Source: Piromyces finnis (lineage: Eukaryota; Neocallimastigomycota; Neocallimastigomycetes; Neocallimastigales; Neocallimastigaceae). Taken from it: a stretch of 64,000 nt of DNA. The translations under genes were made by a program, and so were the position numbers. Where the stretch lies: NCBI GenBank assembly GCA_002104945.1, contig MCFH01000018.1:744001-808000 (forward strand). The letters run 5' to 3'. The notes under the pieces were generated by a model, which was not told the DNA's origin, made no database searches, and was given only the letters and a program-made list of their open reading frames with translations. The stretch's first letter is position 1. Every line of letters starts with the position of its first letter. Of the stretch, positions 25,301 through 41,363 are shown one piece after another.

Positions 25301-26858
25301 CATTAAATAAATATTAACATTTCCATTTTTTAATTAGAGTGTTGTTGTTATTGTTGTTTTATGAAAATATATTCAATAAGGTATTTTTTTTTTTTAATTT
25401 CATTTTATTATAATTACCAGTAATAAGAACTAATCCTTGATGAGCATTATTTGAGCTAACAGCAAAAGAAAAAAGAGCATATTCTAAGGAATTCGTGATA
25501 AAAGCACTATTTTTATTTTGAGAATGATGTTTGATATTTGGAATGGATTCCATTTTGAATTCTTCATCAATATCTAAATTATTACGGGTATGATGGAGTT
25601 CCATTTCAAAATCTAAAAGTAAATTGTATAATTTTTCAATTACCATAGGAATATTTGAAAGATTTAAAAGAGTCTCTTGTAATACAACTTTATAACGAGA
25701 ATTATTACTGGATTCCCTTTTGGAAGAATCGTCTATAACTATTGTATTAGTAGCTTCGACGATAACACTAATGTAAATTTTTGGTTCAAACTAAGCAAAT
25801 ATAATTTTAAATTAATACATATAATAAAATACATGTTTAATTATATATATTGAATTATATTTTTTATAAAAATGTTTATTATAAATAAAAAAAAAAAAAA
25901 AACTTACAACAAAGGATTTATTATATATTGATGAATCCAATGAGAATGGCCGTATAATACCATCTAGACATCTAAACATACTATTGTATTATAAATGAAA
26001 TCATATTAATTAATATTAATATCATTTATAAAAAAAATTTTTTTTTATGGAAATATTTATTATTTTTATCCTTTTTTTTTTTTTTAATATCGACTTATAT
26101 CTCTTTTATATATGAATATGAATAGATAGATGGATGATAGTCAATTTTATTGTATTGATTTGGCCAAGACCATTATTAAAAAAATAAATAAATAAAATAT
26201 TTACATTTCAATTGCTTCCGTTATCAAAGGTTTATTTACTGAGGTATCAATAGTTGACATGGAGGAACTAAAATTTATTAAAAAGGTATAAGAATATTCT
26301 GCAGCAATAGAAATAATTTTAGTGTGAGGAAAAATGATATATTCTGATTTTTTTGAGGTAGAAGTAGATGTTGAAGAGGAAGAAGAAGAGGAAGGTGAAT
26401 TTAACATTTTTATATTATCTTTGCTGGGCTTAATAATTTTTTGTTGTTGTTGAAAATTCATGGAATTGGAGTGAAAGACTGTCCATGAAAATTGTGGATC
26501 TGAAGTAATTTCTAGAATTTCTATTAAATTATTATTTTCATTCTAATTATTAATAATATTATTATAGTTGTGAAAAGGAAAGTGTGATATATGAAAAAAC
26601 AATGTTGATAATTTGAAATTAACCATTATAGATTATTTGAAAAATGTAGAATAAAAGAAAATAAAAAAATTCAATTTTTCAATTTTAATTCATATTCATT
26701 AAGATTTAATATTAATTTTGATATAAAGTTGATAGAAATTTATATATATGTATATGTATACAAAGGGAATAGAATAAAGATAAAAGTTAATAAATTATTC
26801 TAAAATAAAATCAATTAAAAGTTGTATTAATAAAATCCATAAATTTTATAGAAAGCTT

Positions 26859-26910
<52 letters not shown>

Positions 26911-27126
26911 CATTCCATTTATCATGATTCGTTAATAAATAAATAAATAAAAATTAATTACTTTTAAATCTTCCACATTAATAGATGTAAACATATGATT
27001 TAATATCCATCTTTCGTATTCTGAACGTGAATACATTAAAGGATTTTTAATATATACCACGACATTTCGTGCCTTATCCAATTGTCTATTTGATTGAAGT
27101 CGTTTTGTTATTTTTGAACTTTCCAT
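15016..27126 (-). CDS. SZT2: SZT2, KICSTOR complex subunit (nine exons, 3444 residues)
   Basis: Exons in order: 27126-26962, 26542-26205, 25980-25908, 25790-25418, 25113-19896, 19699-16686, 16507-16378, 16202-15685, 15521-15016; all introns are GT-AG and the 10,335 coding bases stay in frame, close to human SZT2 length. Family resemblance to animal SZT2 runs throughout: VVVYIKNPLMYSR near the N terminus, RCLDGIIRPF, LVLITDGV formed across the exon 4/5 junction, TIIQVGSSNGY...FGYV near 342-360, NFYHRALML near 400, SVQYIIF, NRIEWLLKEEV, FWLIVTL and VCERVNRLILL before residue 2056, and VYDFHLRYC near 3062. Long S/T-rich insertions (about 680-900) are disordered. In animals SZT2 joins KICSTOR to GATOR1 on lysosomes to repress TORC1 when amino acids are scarce; budding yeast lacks it. 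The start is ATG 27126; the exon 8 acceptor (AAAAG) is weak. Function here is inferred. Confidence 0.92.
26543..26961 (-). other. SZT2 intron 1 with a 51-bp homopolymer
   Basis: This intron separates the first two coding exons of SZT2. It contains a run of 51 T on the plus strand (26860-26910), that is, poly-A in the transcript. No gene or other element is seen in it. Confidence 0.7.
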
Positions 27127-30948
<3,822 letters not shown>

Positions 30949-32795
30949 ATGAAAACACTAGATACACCTAATAAAAAAATTATTATTGATAGTGAACAAC
31001 AAGATAAAAATAATTTGTCAACACCAACGTCACAAAAAGTAAGACTTGAAATGACAATGGAAAAAGCAGAAGAATTATTAAGTAGACCAGAATCTAATCG
31101 TACTATCCAGTTACCAAATGGTCAAAAAGTATGTATAACGGAATCTGGTGATCCCAATGGTATACCTGCCATAATGATGTCAGGAATGGGTATGCATAGG
31201 TAATTATTCCAAAAATTAATATATATTATTCTATCCTTGTGCATAACTCGATATTATAAATTTTTTTACTTTTCTAAAGATAATATGTATATACATAGCA
31301 ACAAAAAAAAATAGTAATTGTATATTTGAATAAATTAGAATAGTAAAATATTAGAGTAATAAAATAAATATTTCTATTATTATTGTTATTATTCTTTTAC
31401 TTTTTCATATTACTATTAATATATATTTAATATTATTAAACCTAATAATTGTTAATTGTTACTGAAAATAAAAAAAAAAACATCATCCATTAAATTTAAT
31501 ATATTAACTTTTTTTATATTATTGGTTTTTTTTTTTTATTTTTATTTTTGCTATTATTCCTCTTTTACACCCATATCATATCTAGTCGTAAATACGTACT
31601 TTTACTTAATAATTATGGTGTAAAATATAAAGTTAGAATCATTGGATTTGATCGTCCTAGTATTGATGGTTCTGACCCAATTTATTTTAAAAAAACATCT
31701 AGAAAACCAAAAAAGCAAATAAAGAAAAAATCAATGTCACTCCAAAATACCAACTCCAAGAATAATATCGAAAATTTGAATTCCTCTGAAGTGAATAAAG
31801 AGAAAGAAGAAAAAGATTCTTCCTACAAATTAAAAAAGGGACAAGTAGATTTAAAAGTTTATGCTGAATGGGTAGAAGCTATAATTGATACTCTAGGTAT
31901 ACAACGTCTTCATTTAATGTCCTTATGTATTGGAGGATTATATGTGTTAGGCTGTGTTAAATATTTTAAACAACCAGAAAAAATTGTTGGACCACTTTAT
32001 TTGATTGCTCCATGGGCTAAGGCACAAAAATGTGTCACTTCAGTTCGTTTTGTAGATAAATGTATACCAATACCAGTTATTCGTTTTGCAATGACATGCT
32101 ATTACAAACTTATAGGCTACATGGTACCTAATGCTAAAAAAAGTCCTAATGCTTTAATGTTTCGTTTAATTCATGTAGATGAAAAAACAGATCCATTAGG
32201 TGGACGACGTCTTCTTTTTTCAAAAATATTAAAAAGTGGTTTTTTCCTTAATGAAACAAAACAAATTATTCATGATGACTGGTAAGTATCAAAAAAAAAA
32301 AAGTAGTAATACTATAAAATAAAAGAAAATAGTATAATATTAAAAGTTTTTGGCATAAATTATTTTAATTATATAAATATATTAATTTTTATTTCTTTTT
32401 TTATTTTATTTTAATTGATTATATTTAAACTATATGATATTGTCCTCAATTTCTTTCACTAAAAAAAAAAAAAAAAAAATAATCACTTTATACAATTATT
32501 CTGTTTTTCCATATTTATTCTATTCTTTTGTTGTTATGGCATATTTATAAATAGGGAACTAGGATTTTGTGTAAATTCTAATAATAAATTAGATTTTTCA
32601 ATTATTAATAAAGATGTTATTATATATCATGGTACCAAAGATAAATTAATTCCTGTAAAAAGTTCAAAATACCTGATTGATAAATGGAATCCAAATTTTA
32701 AAGCTGAATTGCATTTGAAAAAAGGTAAAAATCATTCCAACATTAAAGGTTCATGTTTAAATGACATATTTAAAAGTATTGTGGAACATTCTTAA
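30949..32795 (+). CDS. Alpha/beta hydrolase-fold protein with Cys in the nucleophile elbow
   Basis: Exons are 30949-31199, 31586-32281 and 32555-32795; introns begin GTAATT and GTAAGT and end TCTAG and ATAG, and the model gives 395 residues in frame. Hydrolase landmarks: MMSGMGMH (77-83) in the oxyanion-hole region, RIIGFDRPSIDGSD (101-114) like the usual DRPG-GxS strand, HLMSLCIGGLYVLG (193-206) as nucleophile elbow, HGTKDKLIP (341-349) with the acid Asp345, and GKNHSN (373-378) with His376. The elbow has Cys198 where most members have Ser, as in dienelactone hydrolase-type enzymes. A Lys/Ser-rich insertion (about 118-168) is fungal-specific or lineage-specific. No signal peptide or membrane helix is evident, so probably cytosolic. 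Substrate cannot be named. The start is the first ATG in the frame, preceded by A-rich sequence. Confidence 0.85.
31200..31585 (+). other. Hydrolase intron 1
   Basis: A 386-bp AT-rich intron between GTAATT and ATCTAG. Nothing else is visible in it. Confidence 0.75.
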
Positions 32796-33984
32796 AAATT
32801 AAGTTAAAATTCCATAAGTGGATTAATTTTTTTTTATTTTCATTAACATTTTTAATTAAAAAAAAAAGCCTATTTCAAAAATTATAAATAACACCACACC
32901 ACTATCCTATCATAAAAATTCAATCATTATTATTAAAAATAATGAATTTAAAAAAAAAAAAAAGATATTTATTTTCACGCTTTACTCTATAATAATAAAA
33001 AAGTTGTAACAACTCTTTTTGATTAACAGATAAATATCAAAAAGAAAAAGAGAAAATATTTATATATTATCAATATTATCATCATTTTCTTTCTTTATTA
33101 TTTATAACCTATATTTTTTTATTTTTGGAAAATAAAAAGAAAGAAAAAAAAATTATTATTTTATATTTTGAATTATCATATTATATATTCTATATATATT
33201 CTACCTTTTGAATATCTTATATCATATTTATATCTATCTATCTATTATTAATATTTCAAAAATATCAATATCTATCAATAATATTGAAAGCAATAACAAC
33301 AACAACTGCAACAATAGCATTAATAACAACAATAATATTAATATTAACAAAAACAATAATACCAATAATAACGTCGATAACAATTCTAAAAATAGCAAAT
33401 CATAATAATAATTATAATAATAAAAAGTATCATAAAAGAAAATTATATTAATGATACTACAGAAAATTATATAATAATTATAATTTTATATAATATATAT
33501 TATTATTATAAATTATTTATTTATCAGTATATATTCCTTTACAATGTATAATAATTGTAAATAATATAAATGATATCTAATAATCCTAAAAATTTTATTA
33601 TTACTATTATTTTTGTATGTCTATATCATTCATTTATTCCTTCCTTTATTCATTAAAAAAAAAAAGATTTATATAAACATAATATTATTTATTTGAATAT
33701 ATTATTAAAATATAATTATTAGATATGTTACTTTTTTACACACGTATACACTTTTTTTCTTTTTTCGAAAAACACAACTATTAATAATTACTATTATTAT
33801 TTTAATTAAAAAAAATTATAATAACAAAATAAAATAAAATAAAAAATAAAAAATATTTTCAATAGCTATCTTATTAATTTTATTTTAAAAAAAAAATTAC
33901 ATTTTATAAAAATTATATAATATATATTTAACCTTTAATAGAAGTAAGAGAAATGATTTAAAAGTATATTTTTATGTTCCTACT

Positions 33985-34270
33985 TGGTGGAACTTTAACA
34001 TAGGATGACTTAATAAATTGATAAGGCAGAATAAATACCCATTTGAATGTACAGCTCTACAATTCATCAGAGTCTCATGTTACTATCATCTCTATGACAA
34101 TACATTTTAATAGGTTTAATAAGACACCTAACATAATCAAAAATGCCGACGTCTTACCAGCCGATATAACAAAAGGAACATTACAAATATTTCATACACA
34201 AAGTTCAATGCTGTATTAAGGACTCCTAAGTGAATTTAGAAGATACTACTACACTATCCTACCTGATGTT
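33985..34270. other. Less AT-rich island, possible transposon relic
   Basis: This segment has clearly more G and C than its surroundings and none of the homopolymers found on both sides. It includes ATGCCGACGTC at 34142-34152, a motif also present near the 3' end of the SINE (TGCCGACGTC, about 6131-6140), but I cannot align the rest. It has no long open frame. It may be a decayed mobile element or an RNA gene that I do not recognise. Confidence 0.3.
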
Positions 34271-36423
34271 GCTTTTCTTTTTTTTATTTCATTTGATTTA
34301 TTAAGGGATCTTAAACAGTATAAATTATATAAATTATTGAGTTTTTATATAACTTTAACTTTATAATATTAAACAGAACAACTAACTACAAAAGTAGACT
34401 TTGATCTTTAATAAGCAAAACACATTTTATTAGTATATATATTCTTATAAGTTATCCTTATTATTTTCCATTTTATTTATAATTTATTTTAATAATATCA
34501 CTTACAATTAATTAAATTTTAAAAAATAGATCAATAGAGTATAATCTTTTTCTTTAAATCAATGCACTTTATTTCTTTTTAATAATATATTTAAAATTTT
34601 ATTAAAAATAAATGTTTATAAAGCAAGCATCTATATAAAAACTTTTTTTTAATAATTAGTAAAAAGTAATGATTTCATAATGAACATAAAGAACAAAAAA
34701 AATAAAAAGTCTTTCTTTTTTTTGGTGGAAGGTTCATAAACCTGAAAACCCTGAAAAAAATTTCAGTTACAGCCTTTTCTGGCCATTTAAAAAAAAAAGA
34801 TTTAATTATTAAAGGTGCAAGTTTTTCCTTAACCTTTTATTATAAATTAAAGTTTTACTTTTTTAATAAAAAAAAAACGTTTTTTACTTTTTATATTAAA
34901 TAAGATTTGACATGTTGATGTTGGTAAATTAACATGTTTTTTTTTTAAAAAAATATACACAAAAAATCACATTAACAAAAAAAATGAATAAGAATCTAGA
35001 GGTTTAATTGTACCAAACTATAGTATGATATTAAAAAAAAAAAGAGAGAGAAACTATTCAAAATATTTAAAGAAAAGTGGACTTTTTTTAAATAAATAAA
35101 AAATAAAAAATTAATACTATTGCCTATTACTACGAAGTACTAAAAAAAAATAGTTTTTTTTTATATATTATCTATTAATAGAGTATAATGTAATATATTG
35201 ACAATTATTTACTTTCTATTTAATAATGATTTTTTTGAAACTGATTTTTCGATAGATTTTATCAAATTTAATGAAATATATTGAAATAATATATTTAATA
35301 TAGTTATATAACAATATAAAATAAAATTAATTAATAATGTTTTATGTTAATATATAATAAATTCTATTCTATTGTTATAGATAAAAAATAATCAACGTAT
35401 GATCAATACTATTATTAATATATTTATTCTTATATATTAATATATAGATATTTAATTTCAAAATATATTAAAATTGAATTGTAATTAATCAAAAAGATGA
35501 AAATTCTTGAAATAATTCAAGGTTTGACAAATCATTAATTTAGTTTATTTTAATTTAAATAATTTACACAAAATTAATATTTTCTAGACCATAAACTTTA
35601 ATTAATAGTAGAAACTAAAAATAAACTTTGAAGTAATTTATTATTTAATTTAAAAATCTCCATATTACTTAAATTAAACCATAATATAAATTTTATTAAA
35701 TAATATAACTATAAATTAAATTTTTGAATTAAATGATGGAACGAGTCAATATAATATAAATTGGTGATTATTCTTACCTATATATTATAATATTATATTA
35801 TATATTAAATCAATTAAATATATAATTCATATATTACACATATATTATGTTTTGGCATGAAATTGGGATTTTTTTAATATCAAAAAAATGAATGAATGAA
35901 TAAATTAATTTATTAATAAATAAAAATAGGTAAATAAATAGATGAATAAATTAATAAATAAATAATAAATTTTATTGAAATAAATTATATTTATTAAATA
36001 ATTTATTATTATTTAATAATAATAAATAATATTATTATTTCATATTTATTAATATTTATTATTATTATTCCCATATTTCATAGATTTCATAGTCCATAGA
36101 GTTATTGTTTAAAGAGGATAAATTTCATTCATTTTTTTATTATTTAATATTTTAGTTTAGTATTCTTTTCATACTTTTTTGTTAATATCTTTTTCTTTTT
36201 ATAAACTTTTTCTCATTTGCTTTATATTATTCAAATGGTATATTTTAATTAATTATAATATATATTTATTAATTAATTAACCACTTTAAAAATTATTTAT
36301 AGAAAAAAGAATAAAAACTTTATTTTATATAATTTTTTTTTGGTTATTTCAATGTTTTGGTTTGGTAATAGTTTTGGTAGAAAAAGAAAAAATGAAAACA
36401 TTTATTATGATGCTGACTTTTAC

Positions 36424-36472
36424 TATTTCCATTTCCATTTCCATTTCCATTTCCATTTCCATTTCCATTTCT
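36424..36472. repeat. TTTCCA hexanucleotide array
   Basis: About eight near-perfect tandem copies of TTTCCA (plus strand) lie 730 bp before the membrane-protein gene. A simple microsatellite. Confidence 0.95.
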
Positions 36473-37202
36473 ATTATTTTTTAAAACAATGGAATTATTT
36501 TAATAAAATATAAAAAAAGAAAAAGAAAATGAGGAGATAAAAAAACCTTTTTTTTTTCATTTTTTATTATTAAATTTTTTTTAAATCATAATTACTAATA
36601 ATTAAAAATTACATAATAAGAAAAAAAAAATTTTTTTTTTTCCTATAAAAGCAATAAAAAAAGGATCAAAAAAATTTTTTTCTTTTTTTTTTTTTTATAA
36701 GAAAATAGTATTGTAAATAGTGAATTTTTTTATTAGTTCTTTCTCTCTATAACTATACAAAAGAGTAAAAAGAAAAAAATAATAATAATAATAAAAAAAA
36801 AAAAAATAGACAATTTAAATTCATAATACAATATATAATAGTAATAATAAAAAAAAATCTATGTATTTTTTTTTAAATATAATCATCAATTCATCAACAA
36901 TAATACTAACTAATTAAAGTAAAAAAAAATACTTTTTTGTAAATATTTTTTTCTATGAAAAAAAAATTTATTAAGAGTATATAAATATAACAATAATATA
37001 TATAATTTTTGTTAAAATAGAAAAACATTTTTATTGTATATAAATAAATTTATACATTAAAAAAAAAGGAAAAAGATTAATATTTATTATAAAATAAACA
37101 AATAAAATTTAAAAAAAAAAAAAAACGAATCAATAATATATCTAAGTTTTTACTTAACAAAAAAAAATATAATTAGTAAAAAAGAAAAAGAAATAAAATA
37201 AA

Positions 37203-38423
37203 ATGGCTTTTGATGTCGGTATTATTAATACAATTGTAAAAGTTGGTGAAATTATCACTCAACCAATTACTGATAAATGGTTCTATTGGGCTATGTTAAC
37301 ATTTATTCTTCACCACAAAGATTGGAAATATGCCAGCTTTAATATTGCTATATTCATGTGGGTAGTTCATTCTATAGCTTTAATGTACCCTAAAGTTATT
37401 TCCTTTATCGGTGAAAATACTGAAAATAAAATGGATGATTTAAAAAAATGGAGATTTGAAGATGTTCCACAATTTATCTTTTATTATTTATCAGAAATTA
37501 TTGGTGATTGGTAAGTTTTTTTTTTAAGAAAAAAATCATGAATATAATCATTTAAAGTAAATAGTAAATACGGAAAAATAATAAATAGGAATGTTTTTTT
37601 TTTATTTAATATAATCATATAATAATATTATTAAGAGAAAAATTAGATAAAAAGAAATATTTTTAAATTATTTAAAATATTAATTCTTTTTTTTTTCAAC
37701 TTTTTTAGGTATATTTTCTTTATTCTTGTAAAATATGTTCCACGTAGTAAATATGGAATTGCTGGTTTATTATGTATCATTTCCAATTTCATTAAAGTTC
37801 TTATTTGTGTTGTTATTTTCAGTGAAGAAGATGGTTGTAAAGTTACTGAAGGTAATCCAAAACCAGCAGGTTTCAATTGTTTCAGAGACTCTGAATTATG
37901 GCAAAAGTATCAAAAATTAGAATGCTTAAATATTCTTTTTACTGCACTCTACTATGGTACCTGTTTCATTATGTTTAAATCTGCCAAAGATGAACATGAA
38001 AATCAAAATAAATTAAATCCATCTTCATTCACTATTGTTAAGAAATTCCGTCGTGATTCAAAGTACCGTATGATGTTATCTAGTATTTTTGCTTTGGTTT
38101 CATGTTGTTTTGCTATTCCATTTATTAAGGATACATTTACTCATAATTTTGAATTCCGTCTTGAAGTTACTCGTGAAGCTATTATGAGTTTATCTTACTA
38201 CATGATTTATATAGATCAAATTCTCAAATCTGAACAAAGTGGTGGTCAAGCCTTCCGTTCTACTTCTAATGATCCAACTTCAAGTTTCTCAAACACTAAA
38301 TCAGGATTCTCTTCAAAGGGTGTATTAGATAATTCAAAGATTCATGATGGTACAGATTTCGGTGCTACTCCATGGAATAATAATAGTAACTTTAACTATT
38401 CTTCCAATTATAATAATTATTAA
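37203..38423 (+). CDS. Multi-pass membrane protein of unknown function
   Basis: Exons 37203-37510 and 37709-38423 (intron GTAAGT to TTTTTTAG) give 340 residues. Several hydrophobic segments are visible: WFYWAMLTFIL (about 26-36) and NIAIFMWVVHSIALMY (about 47-62) in exon 1. Exon 2 adds YIFFILVKYV, GIAGLLCIISNFIKVLICVV, ILFTALYYGTCFIMF, MMLSSIFALVSCCFAIPF and SLSYYMIYI. About 5-7 helices are likely. A Cys-containing segment DGCKVTEGNPKPAGFNCF sits between helices and could be a disulfide-bonded loop. The C-terminal 75 residues are Ser/Asn-rich and end in NFNYSSNYNNY, probably a cytosolic disordered tail. There is no cleavable signal peptide. I do not recognise the family. A clean ATG in A-rich context (AAAATGG) supports the start. 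Confidence 0.8.
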
Positions 38424-39289
38424 GATTAAATTCTCATTTTTTTATTTTTATTTTGTTAAATCTTGGAATAAAATAAAAATAGTTAAAAAAAAATAAAACA
38501 CCATAGAATATATTTAAATATTTATATAACTAAACCAAAAAAAAAAAAAAGAAAATTTTTATTTTTCTTTTGAAAATTATTATCATTATAAAAAATAAAA
38601 TAAAATAAAATAAAAATAAATTATATATTTATTATCTTAATATTTTTAATTATCAAAAAAAAAAAAAAAAAGGTTATTTAGTAAATAATCAGCTATAAAG
38701 CTTTATAGAGTTAAAAAAAAAATAAAACAAATAGATTTTTGAAATTGTACTCTACACAATAAATATTTATTTATTAATCCATTTATAAATCAATAAAAAT
38801 TATAAAATAAAATAAAAAGTCATTTCTTTTAATTTTTTTTTTTTAAAAAAAAAAATCTTTATCAATGAAAATAAATAGTTTATAATAATAATAATAAAAA
38901 AAAGAAAATATTTTCTCTCATTAAATACATATAAAATCAATAGTACTTGAAATTTATTTAATATTAACACTATGGGAAATGTTCCATTAAATTAAATACA
39001 TTTCTCTTTCATTATACAGTCATATACAAGATACTAACATACTTTTTCTTTAATTGCTAAAATACCACTTCATTAAAAAAAAAAAAAGTAACACAAAATT
39101 CTTTCAATAACAAGAGCCAATAAAATAACATCAATCTAATATAATATATATTGAACAATATAATATTATTATATTGTTAATATATTATTACTATTTATTT
39201 ATCTTTTTTATAAATGAGTTAAGAGGAAAAAAAAAAAGATAAAGTACTTTTTTCATAAAAAAAGCATACTAATTAAAAAAAAAAAAAGA
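38424..39289. other. AT-rich spacer
   Basis: No gene is seen between the membrane-protein gene and the ankyrin gene. It should hold the 3' end of the first and the promoter of the second. Confidence 0.6.
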
Positions 39290-39802
39290 ATGCCAGGAAT
39301 TGATTTACACGATTTACAAGACAGTAACTTATGGCTTGTTGCTGGTGAAGGAAATATTGAAAAAATTAAAGTAATTATTAAAAAATAAATATAATATTAT
39401 CAAAGAGTGAATAAATAGAGAATTAAGAAAAGTTTATGAAAAAATTATTAAAATATTATCTTTTTTTAAGTAACAATAAAAAGATATAAAACGTTGAATG
39501 TTTAAATATATTTTTTTTTATAAAAAAAGAAAAAAGAAATTTATATTTATTGATATCTATTATTCCTTTTCTCTTATTTTTTTTCTTTTTTCAACTACTA
39601 ATAGAGATATTTAGAATATGGAGGTCCAAATAACTCAAAAATGGATATTAATGCTAAAGATGAATATGGTTATACCGCTCTGTAAGTTTTTATTTTTTCC
39701 TTTATAAAAAAGAGAGAGGAATATTTTTTGCAATTTTAAACAAAATTAAAAAGAAAGGCATTTGTTTAATCAATTAAGTTTGAAATTCAATTTTATAGAA
39801 AT

Positions 39803-39836
<34 letters not shown>

Positions 39837-40766
39837 CAAAATAATAATATTGAATGAATTAACAAATTATTGAAAAAATAAAAATTATTATCTTCCTTTT
39901 ATTTATAAAAGTTAATATATATTTCTTTAAAAAAGAATATATAATTAAATTATTTATTTTTAATTTTTATAAACATTATTCAATTATTTATAGTCACGCT
40001 GCTGTTTCCTACTCAAGATTAGAAGCTGCTCGTTGGTTATTAGAAAATGGTGCTGATATCAATATCACTGATGATGATGGTGATACTCCACTTCATGCTT
40101 GTGAATCTGCTGACATGGCTAAAATGTTAGTTGAAGAATTTAAAGCTAATCCATTAGCCAAGAATGATGAAGGAAAAATGGTAATTAAAAAAAAAAAAAA
40201 GAAAGAAAAAAAAAAATTAAAAAATTTATAATTTTTATAATTGTTTTAATAATCAATACATTTAATGTGTTACTTTGTGAAATTAATAATATTTTTTATT
40301 TTAAAATATATATTAATATATACATTTTCGTTATATGAAATATCTTTTATTTACATCTCGTATATAAATATATCGTTTAATCATAACACGTTAATCCACC
40401 TATTTCAACCTATTTAATAATTAAAATGAAAACAAAAAAAAAAAAAAAAAACTATAAAATATTAACAATAATAATAGCCAATTGATAATGCTTATGAAGA
40501 AGATTTTGATGAAGTTGTTGAATACTTAAAAAGTATGTGTAATATATATTTATAATTGTCAATTTATTTGCTTTTAATAAATCTATGTATTAATTAAATT
40601 TTTTATAGCTTACTGTAAAGACTTTGTTCCAGGACCAAAAGAACAAGATAGTGATGAATTACTTAGTGTTGTTTTAGAAGAACTTGAACGTGCCAGAGAT
40701 AAAATAAAAAATGGTGAAAGTCTTAGTGATACTGAAGAAGAAGAAGAAGAAGTAGACAGTGATTAA
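39290..40766 (+). CDS. Small ankyrin-repeat protein, Yar1-like
   Basis: Five short exons (39290-39370, 39605-39681, 39994-40180, 40478-40532, 40609-40766) splice to 185 residues; every junction is GT-AG and in phase. Residues 9-27 (LQDSNLWLVAGEGNIEKIK) start the repeat fold. The first full ankyrin unit is DEYGYTALHAAVSYSRLEAARWLLENGADIN and the second DDDGDTPLHACESADMAKMLVEEF, followed by a degenerate unit ending FDEVVEYLK. The last 20 residues are a run of Glu/Asp (TEEEEEEVDSD). Size, repeat arrangement and acidic tail resemble fungal Yar1, the chaperone of ribosomal protein Rps3, and its S. pombe relative. Ankyrin repeats are widespread, so the orthology is only a suggestion. Nearly half of the locus is intron, which hides the gene from simple open-frame searches. 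Confidence 0.85.
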
Positions 40767-41130
40767 AATTGAAAAAAATATAAAAAAAAGTTATTATACA
40801 ATTCATAAAGTGTACTATCCTATCCTTTCCACATGATCAATAAATAGATATAAAAAATATGTAATCTCTCTCTATTCTCTCTATATAAATACATTTATAA
40901 ATGATATTAAAAGTCACTTTTCTTTTACAATTTTATAATTTTAAATGTAATATAAATAAATAGAAAAAAATAAAAAATAAAATACTTAAAAAATAAATAA
41001 ATAAAATAAAACACCTAAAAAAATAATAATAATAAAAAAAAAAAGGTTTCCATCAGTTTAAAATTTTAATAGAGTAAAAGTAATAGGAAGTAGTAAAAAA
41101 TTTTTTAATTTTTTTTATCTTAGCATTGTT

Positions 41131-41363
41131 GTAATAGTAATAGTAATAGTAATAGTAATAGTAATAGTAATAGTAATAGTAATAGTCAAAGTAATAGTAA
41201 TAGTAATAGTAATAGTAATAGTAATAGTAATAGTAATAGTAATAGTAATAGTAATAGTAATAGTAATAGTAATAGTAATAGTAATAGTAATAGTAATAGT
41301 AATAGTAATAGTAATAGTAATAGTAATAGTAATAGTAATAGTAATAGTAATAGTAATAGTAAT
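41131..41363. repeat. TAATAG hexanucleotide array, 233 bp
   Basis: About 39 tandem copies of GTAATA with one interruption near 41186-41191 (CAAAGT). On the minus strand this gives a spurious frame of pure leucine. It lies in intergenic sequence and is followed by degraded variants up to 41465. Confidence 0.95.

Larger units (their letters stand above)
32796..37202. other. Long AT-rich intergenic region
   Basis: About 4.4 kb without a recognisable gene. It contains an AAC/AAT-rich stretch (33290-33400) that reads as poly-Asn by chance, a less AT-rich island (33985-34270), and a TTTCCA hexanucleotide array (36424-36472). The last 600 bases before 37203 are very A-rich and should hold the promoter and leader of the next gene. 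Confidence 0.55.

Noticed and set aside
33208-33405. Asn-rich open frame
   Set aside because: It is a translation of an AAC/AAT-rich stretch with no exon signals or complex sequence.
34720-34790. Possible SINE fragment around GGTTCATAAACC followed by an A run
   Set aside because: A B-box-like palindrome and poly-A alone are weak in such AT-rich DNA; no target duplication or body match was found.
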